DNA of 64,000 bases from NCBI GenBank assembly GCA_013398055.1, contig VZRS01004392.1, forward strand, positions 251,821 to 315,820, in the 5' to 3' direction. Under the pieces are notes generated by a model. It saw only the letters and a program-made list of their open reading frames with translations. It was not told the DNA's origin and ran no database searches. Numbering within the stretch: position 1 is the stretch's first letter; each line of letters begins with the position of its first letter. Position numbers and translations under genes: made by a program. Below are positions 52,601 through 61,600 of this stretch, one piece after another. This DNA comes from Ifrita kowaldi (taxonomy: Eukaryota > Chordata > Aves > Passeriformes > Cinclosomatidae).

Positions 52601-55600
52601 GCTTGTGGTTTTGTTTTCAAAACTTGATAACAAATACCACAAAACTTTTTTGTGCACTGATTTATTTCAAGCACTAAGGTAATAAATAAAGGATTTTCTT
52701 TCCTATTCTATTTTTTTGCAGATTCAGTCCAGTTCTCTGAGGAAAGATAGTTTTTAGTTCTCTTTTCATAATGAAGATACTTTATTTGAAAGTGTTTTGG
52801 ACTAAAGGACTTTCTTTCCTATGAGTCTGTATATTGTACTCAAAATAATGCAAGATGCATGTGATCTCTCATTATATTTATTTCAAGGAGTTCTATTATC
52901 AAGGTACATCACAAAGAATAAAGAGATTATCATAATCTTTTGTCTTCTGAGCTCTCTGCTCCACGATATTCTCATTGCTGCTCAGTGGGAGAGTTATCAG
53001 TTTTAGAATTGTGTTGTGATAGGTTTTTATACCAGTTTCTGTAGCGGAGAATGTAAGCTTTTTAAAAAGGCAATCTGTTGTTTTCATAAAAGACCACTGC
53101 ATGGAATTTCAGCTATATCAGTCAAAGTCCTAGTTCCAAGGCTTTTTCAACAGGAGAATTTGGATCTTGGAACACTCGTGCATTTGCTTAACTTCATTCT
53201 GAGCGCACTTGCATCAATGACATAAGTTATGTGAATATAGTTAAGTGTATGCATGCATGCAGGCTCTGATCCAAAATTAGGTTGGTATCACAATGTACAG
53301 TGGGTGTGGGAGAAACTGTGTAACAAATGGGAAAATATATTGCTTCTGTGAAGTAACATGAAAATGTTATGTGATAAAATAGGTTCTGTAAGATTTAATT
53401 AAAATGTCATTATAACAAGCTTGATTTTTTCTTTTTAAAGTGATGAGAATATTTTTCAGGGAAAGTTACTCTGTTTGTGGCAGTCTATAAGTTTTAGCTT
53501 CCTAGATTACTTTCTCTGTTGAGAGGAATGGAAGACCAGCATTTGTATGGATTTGAATATAGCTACTAAATAGAGTCTGGCAGCTCTACTTAGGCTGGCA
53601 TTGAGCCTATTGTTCTTCGAGTGCCAGGTTCCACACCTAATACTTCTGCTGTAGCCTGCACCTGTGCTGCTGTGGAAAGTGATTGATTACCAATGTTTTT
53701 GGAGCCTTGTGGGAGTCAGCCTTCAATGGGTCATTGTGATGTATCACAGGCTTTGAAATCAGCAGACATCTCTAATTATTTTTACAGACTTTGCATCTTG
53801 TAAGAGATTTCTGATATTTCACAATAACTTCTAAAAATTTTGCAACTGACTGCAAGGTTTTTATGTATGTGTAGAAACACAGATGTGTAATTTTATTTAT
53901 CTCTGTGAAGCAATATTGATAGAAGCTAAATTATTTATAAAATACAGAGTTATTAGGAAAAGGAATGTGACTGCAGATGATATGAAAATTTCATGTGGCA
54001 TCAGTTGGGATATTTAACAAACTACAAATCTACAGGAGAGTTCTCTATGTTTTGCCAAAGCAGTTTTGATAGAGTCTGTGAGGCTCACTACATACCCATG
54101 AATTTTTTTATGAAGCACATCTTGTAGAAGTCATGTTTAAAAACATAGATGAAAGCATTTTAACTGGTGGCATAAAAATGGAATAGGTGCTCTTTTCATG
54201 TTCACTTGCAGAGCATATAAATTTGGTCCTCCACGTTAGGGAATGGAGCCTTGGAAGATATCTGTAGCTCTAGATCTCTTCAAAGGTGATTCTGTAAAGC
54301 TTAATGAAAGTGAGTAAAAAACTGGCAAGCTGGAACTTTTTCCTTTCCAGTTAACATTTTTTTTTTCTACTGATGGATTTTTATGGCATAATGAAGTAAA
54401 AATCCAGGTGATGTAAAAACGAAACCCAAAGCAGCAGTGTAGTGGTATCATTTACATTGCCATGTCTCTGCATGCTTTCTCGAGGGGTAGGACCAAGAGG
54501 TGCAAACCCTGCATGTATTGCATTAGAACTCCCCTGAATGCCTGTGCTACAATGCAAATTGATTTTCATGGTAGATGTTACGAATTACTCAGTGAAAGTA
54601 ATCAATGTAGTAAAACAACAATTTGCAAGAAGCAAGCGCTTCTAGCACTTGATGCTGCTATACAGTCTGTATGTTTCCATGAAGTGCTATCTTGTAGATA
54701 AAAAAATTAGAAACTTTTAAAATAATTTAATTTTCTTGGTTCTTGTAGCTTAAACCATCTTAAGATCTTTTTCAATTACAGATTTGTCTTTCTGCTTCTT
54801 TATTTTTTTAAGTCATACCTGAAGGCTTAGGGGCTATCAGGCATCCCTTTGGGTAATGGCAAAATGCACCCACTATGGCAGAAGTCAAAGCTGTAGTTCA
54901 GTGAATGGGAAGAGGTACAGATGTTGCTGGATGCTTGTCTTATAATGTTGGAATGCATGTCATGTTTGTGCTAAATTGCAGTTTTTGTCTGGGCTATTAT
55001 GTTACATTTTCTTGACTTCTTTTAACCTCTGACGTACAATTGATTCACATAAAGTAGATTATTGCCTTGACTTTCATGTCTTTCTTGGAGGAATGAATAA
55101 AATGAGGTCCAATCAAAGAACATCAGCCCCTCTTAGAGAATAGATTTAGTGTTTACAGTGCTTATAAAACTACATATGAGCTCTTTTAGAGTCAGCAGAA
55201 ATGTGTTTCCTCTCACAGGTAATGACCTTTTTGTAATTTAGCCTTTCCTTAAAATTTCCAAATGCACTGCTTTAACTTTACTGGACCCTTTTTCACTTCA
55301 GTGAAGTCAAATATTGACGTAAGAGTCGAGACATCACAGATTTCTGATGCATACTATAGTTTCCTGCCTATATTTTTCTGACTTTTTTTGTGGTTAATAT
55401 GAAGAGAAAACTTTAAAATTGCAAAAAGATAGGTTTTATTTTCCAAAGGAAAGAAAAAAATACGGTAAAACTAAATACAATAAAATTGCTTCGCTATATA
55501 ATGTTAATATTCTTTTTTAATGGTATTTTTCATGGAACATGAATTTGACAGCTAAAAGGATATTCAGCAGTTTCTAATCCATATTTAAGGATTACCAAAG

Positions 55601-58600
55601 GTTTCGTATTTTGTCAACTTTTTGTCTTGCTTTATTTGGATTTATAATTTTTCTGAATTTAGTATTTAAGAAGCCTGTAGTAAAATGCATAGTTTAGACA
55701 CTATGTGAAATTTGAGATCTTTGGGAAGAAATTTAATTGATAGAATTACAGCATGCAATGGTGTTTGATTAGGGTTTCTAGGTAAATTCTGTCATAATTC
55801 GTATCGCTTTTACATGGACAAGTGGTATTACCCAAGCTAGTGATCTAAAAGTCAACATGGTCTGCAGATTAGGCTGATTGGAAGATCAGATGGAAGAGAG
55901 TAAGTGTTCTGATTACTCTAAAATTAAAAAGCAAACAAAAAAGCCCCCACAAAAAATGTATGCTGTAATTATGTGACTTGTTGAAAATGTAATGAGCACA
56001 GGATTGTTGAAGACTGGTCAGTATGCACTGTGCCTGTGTGTTTTGCTTTAAAAGGTACACCAGGTAGTTTTCTCTTCCTGGTCCTAAGAAAGGAAGAATG
56101 ATTTTCCTTCCTGCTTGTCAAGAAATTACTTCCATGTATAGATCCTGGGAAATGCATTTTTCTGTTAACTCATACCAAAGTATTTGGTGGAAAGGATAGT
56201 CTTCGTGAGATAATAGAAAGAGATTATTTTTTTTTACATGGACTGCCTTCTTTCATTGTTCCAAAAAGTTTTAAAACTTTCTTATTAACCTTTTGCTCTA
56301 TTTCAAGTATTTAATGACAATGTTAATTATAAAATTATTATTTTTGTGCTTTTGTTCCTTTGTTCACTTAGCTTACACTATTTTTTTGAAAACATAGTTG
56401 TCTTCTATATAATTGTGGGATATCATATCTTCATAATAGTATTCTTTCCGTCTTTATTCTTGGGTCTCATCATTCTTCATATCTTCCGTCTTAGTTACTA
56501 AGTCTGCTTTTCTCTTCCAATTGATATGTCAACAGGAGTACATTATGTTTTGCCAGTTCTGCAATCTAATGGGAAATCCTAATGCTATTCTTTCATTAAT
56601 TGTTCTAAGATATGTATGTTCCTGTTGAGTTACAGCATTTTCTGTAACTTACATATGTATTTGAATTATGAAATGTGTTGATTTCACACTGCTTGGCATG
56701 CTGTTTACTTATTTTATAATGTTTGTCTCAAGCAGGAAGAATCTTCGGGTACTTTTGTGGTCAGTAGCTGTTCTTGTGAGATAAGCTGCACTGATGATGA
56801 TATTTTCCCTTCATCAGCAGAGTATGAGCCACACAAAAATATTCCAGTCATCTGGAAGACTTTGACACATAACTCTTTGGATTTCAGTGAGTTTTGCACA
56901 GTTTTTAAAAAATTAGAAAAAAAAACTATTGTCTATTTCATGCCAGGTGGAATATGTTAATTACTATACAAGCACTCCTGAAAAAAAATGTGCTCGACCT
57001 GTAGAAATTAGTCTGAAAAAAGAGATCCTACTAGAATGCATTTTTCTGATAATAAGCAATAGATCTGCAGTAGTGAAGCAAGGTAGTTTACAGGAGCATA
57101 TCATATTTTTTTTCTTTCTTTCTCTCCCTCTTCCTTTTCCCTTTCGTCCTCCCGGAAATACCACATTTCTGTTACACTACATACGTAGACCGGTAAACTT
57201 CCTGAAAACTAAGTTTCACAGCTAACAGTGTTTGGGTATTGAATAGTATTTAGGTATTTGGTATTTCTTGAATATGGATAAGTGCCTGGTGGGCTTTAAA
57301 AATGTCTAAGTATGTTATACTTTTGCAAAGATTATCAGAACCAGGTTAAGCACCTAACTTCCAGTAAAATTTGGTATACAAGTTTGAAAATCTGTTTCTA
57401 TGTCACTTGGATACTTTTGAAAATTTTAGCTTTTCAGTGTCATATCTTGTGTCAAGTCTGTAACCAAACAGGTCAAGAAATTGTAAAAGGTCAGCAAAAA
57501 TCGAAAGGAGGAGAAAAAGTACTGAAATTCTCAGCTAACATGCTACTTGCATGCATATTTTGTGAAGGCAGTGTTGGAGAAGGATTTGTCAACTAGCATT
57601 TGGGAGCTTTGCTAGCAGAACACTTACTTTTATATCTGTTTGTAAATATTTTTGAAGATGTTTTTACAGTTTGTGGTTTTCTTTTCTGTCAAAGTTTTTC
57701 TTCTTTAAACAATTTAAAATGTATCATTGGTTAATCTGAAACCTTTCATATTATAATCATAGTTCTGTTCTTCCCTTCCCATAGCTAAGACATTTGAAAA
57801 TTCAGGAAAATCCCTGAGTGGTTACCAGTGGTTTTCAGGTATCACTGCCCACTTCCTTCCATCAAAGGATAAAAATGCTCAAGATGCAGCACGGGAAGCA
57901 TTTTCTTCTCTTAGAGGTACTTTATTCAGTTAATACATTATCTGCTGTCATTGATTGTGTTTTTAATATGGTCTTAAGGAATAATCTGTATTTTCATGTG
58001 GTGTTATAACTTTAAATGTTGTGGTTGTTGGTTTGCCATCTCATTTTGCATTTGATTGGAGTCTTTGATATTAAGACTGCCAGCTTTAATATTTAACACA
58101 TCATAATTTGACTAGCTTTGAAGACCCTGGAAAGCCAGGATAGTAGTGCTCATATCACTGCAAAAACACTATTTTCACAGTACTTGCTCACTTTATAGCA
58201 TTCTTGAAATATATACTGTGTGTGTGAGTATGTATGCGTGCTGTAGATGTTGTCTGCTTGCTAAAACACTTTTGTAGCTTCCATAATTTTAAATTAAGTT
58301 TTCTAGAAAGCTGTTGTACATTTTGGCATCTAGGATTAGGTCAGTAGCAGTAAATCTCATTTATATTCCTAATGTAAAGGCAAAATTGCTATCTTGGGAA
58401 TCATGAAATCCAGGTTCCTTACAAGATTCTGATATATGAAATAAAATGTTCATGTTTCGGTTTTGTATTTAAGTAAAGTATGTTTGTATGGACTTCTTTT
58501 CATTCACAAAAATGGAAATAGTTTTAAGTATCTGAATGGGTAAACTCATATTCTTGTTTATGAATTTGCGTGAGATATTGTCCTGTCATAGCTTATTTTT

Positions 58601-61600
58601 TTGCATGTGCAGCTGAGTATTCATGATTGAATATAGGATGATAAAGAAACCCAAGAATTTTTTTCAGAAGCAAAGTTGTAGTTCGTAGAAGGTCATTAAG
58701 CTAGTTTTTGATTGGTTGGAAATCAGCAAGGTGGAGATGATCAGACTACTACTTAAAAAGGCAATAGATTTCAGTGTAAATCTGAACATAATCTATAAAG
58801 TGAAGCAAGAGGGTTGTGCAGTCTTTTATTTTTTCTCATTATATTTGAATGGAAGTTTGCTTGTACAAACATTATGTAATTTTGCCTTAGCATTTGCCAA
58901 AAAAGGTTGTGTCTGACTGGTGCAGTGGCCTATTGCTTTCAGCAGATTACTTGCATTACCTGTATGATGGTAAAGAAAAAAAAAAAGTAATTTTCTGATC
59001 CTTTGCAGAAAATGTCAGTTCTCATGTTTCTTTTAGTTATTGTCTTTTTGGAAGTGGGTGTGGAAACTGAATGAATTATGGTTCTGTCACGACAAAAGAA
59101 ACAATTTGTTTCTGACAACTTTATCTGCAAATGAGCACCAGGCTTTTTCTCAAAGCATATTTAGAATCTATACAGCAGTTCAGCTTCACTGTAGTGAGAA
59201 TGGAATAAGCACAGTACTTTTAAACTTTTTGCTGGGTTAACGGATTTAATCACCTCTAAAGTAAATGGGTGCTGAGAAAAGGATTTGGAAATGGAAATTT
59301 ATTACTAGATGCTATGAAACATTCTGTAGAATGGATGGAATTCTATGAAGCCAAGAATAGGAAGGAATGCAGTATATTAGTATATTGCTGTTTATGCATT
59401 TATTTTCTTAAACTTTCTTGTTAAATTTTTTTTTAGGTATGATTGGAAGATGACAAAGATTGCTGTGCTTTATATAATATAACACAGCTCTAGTGTAGTT
59501 GTACCATGGCAAAGTCTCATAAGCTTGAAGGAAACTATGTGGATTTTTATTACGTTAAAACTTAGTCTAAAGTTCTTAAATGCTACTTCCTGTAGACAGT
59601 TTGGATACTGTATTTTGTGGCTCTCAGCTAGGGATTCTGGATAACCCCTTAATAAAAAACAAACAAAAAACCCCTCAACAAAGCAAAAACCAACCAACCA
59701 AAATCAATCTAAAAGCTGTACTTCAGTCAGTGTAACCTTTTGGGGCAGTTCTGCTTAAGTAAGGGTGAGTCTCACCTGATTATATTCTATAAATGATTAG
59801 AAACCATGAATTGTGTGAAATTCAACAGAAAGGCTGTAAGGTTTCCCTGTATATCCAGGAGATATGCTATGAAAGAGTCCTCTCCCTGAAAAACAGAAGT
59901 TTTTGTGAAGAGCCCAAGTGGTGGGTTGCTAACCCATTTGTCATGTATGCCTTTCTACTAGAGAGAGTGCTTTGGGAGTCAATTTTATTTTGATTGTAAA
60001 TGGGGGAAAAGTTATTTCCCACTGTTCCTCTAATTCATGCAGAGGAAAAAGGGATTGTACTTTTACTTACGAAATTTTTGTTTAAGTAAAGGTAGAAATT
60101 ATGAATTTACCCAAATCACTGCCTTCAGCTTACTCTTTCCACAAATTACAGTTAGTTTGTTGGCTCATATATTTTAAATTTAGAGTGGGGATGTTTGTGT
60201 GTGCAGAAGTATGTATCAGTTGATTGAGGTTTTTTTTTCCCCTCCAGTATTTCATATAATGCTGCATAACTTTTAAGTGCCAGCCTTTCTTCTTGACTAA
60301 AGTGCTGGCTGGAAATTTGAAAATTGTTCTTGTTTCCTCCTTTACTGATGATGTAACAGTTGGTATTGGCCTGGTGATTGCTATCAGGTAGCTTTCAAAT
60401 ACCTTTCTATTTCCATACAGAATTGGCATTGCATGCTAATTTATCAGCTAATATTTCTGGACATGTATTGTGATTTCATAGAAGTTCTATGTTAACTGCT
60501 ACATAACCTCTTCTATCACTTGTGCACACTTTCTTTTCTGTAAGTGAGAGTTCCCCTCTTCATATTGCCATTGTTATTGGCAGTATGACTAAGTAAAGCT
60601 GAGACATTTAGAACAAAATTCAGTATTGGTGTGACCAAACTAATCTTTATGAAAGTGTGTAAAATCCTTAACTGTCTTTGAAAGCACTGAAAAGTTTTAC
60701 ACAAAAACTATGTTTCTCACTAAGGCAACAACCTTTAGAGATTATCTATATACCTTTGTACTTCTGAACTGTGGGTTCAGAAAACAAATATATAAGTAAA
60801 TACATGTACACACTGTAACATTAAAGGGCAAGATCCCCAAAATTACACTGAGAAGAGCTTTACATGTCTTACTTAAATTAAGTCACAGAGTACTCTCTTA
60901 TTATATCTGTTCTATATACAGAGAAGATTTTGTCTTCATTTAATTTCTATTGCTCTTGAGCTGCAAAAGAGAAGCACTGCAGAGCTGATCACATGTCTTG
61001 TTATGTGATTGACTATGTAAGAGTAATACATTCTCTCTGAGCTCTATGACTGGAATATTCTATGCATACACATTCAGAAGATCTTGACTTCCCAGTATTT
61101 CTTCTTCAGCTGTCTGCTTGAGCTTTCCTCTGCTCTCATCTTTCCTTCATTTCTCCTGTGGCCACTTCTGTTTCCTATTGTCTGTCTTGCCATTTATAAC
61201 TCTTTGTTTATGCAGAGATTATTATTGCAGTGAGAGTTTTTAAAAACAGCTTAGACAAGCATCCCTCTGCAACAGCGTATAAGTATTTGATCTTTTCCTT
61301 GAAGATGGCTATTGTCCCTTCCAGTTCTGTAGTTTTGTGATTCAAAGTCCTTTGTAGATTATTATCTGTCATAGAATGAGCACCCCACCCCAACCCCCCC
61401 CAGGATAATCAAACTTATGGATACAAGTAGTTTGGACTGTAACATATCTACATGCGTGAATGCATGATGTGTTTTCATGGGGCAAGAATTCACTACTGCT
61501 CAGAGTGGATAAAATTTATTTTGTAGTCTGCTTCTCTGTATTTGGAAAACTAACATGAGAAAGAATGTAATGAAAAAAATAGGTATTAAATGGGTTCCTA

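Larger units (their letters stand above)
48797..56735 (+). other. DPH6: DPH6 GC-AG intron, 7.9 kb
   Basis: GCAAGT...CAAGCAG. It separates the ligase-domain exons from the long-form exons. It contains a pyrimidine/poly-T run at 49741-49773 and otherwise only AT-rich DNA without recognised repeats. A somewhat GC-richer segment lies near 53570-53760. The phase is 0 at both ends, so an additional exon with a length divisible by three could be hidden here. Confidence 0.75.
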
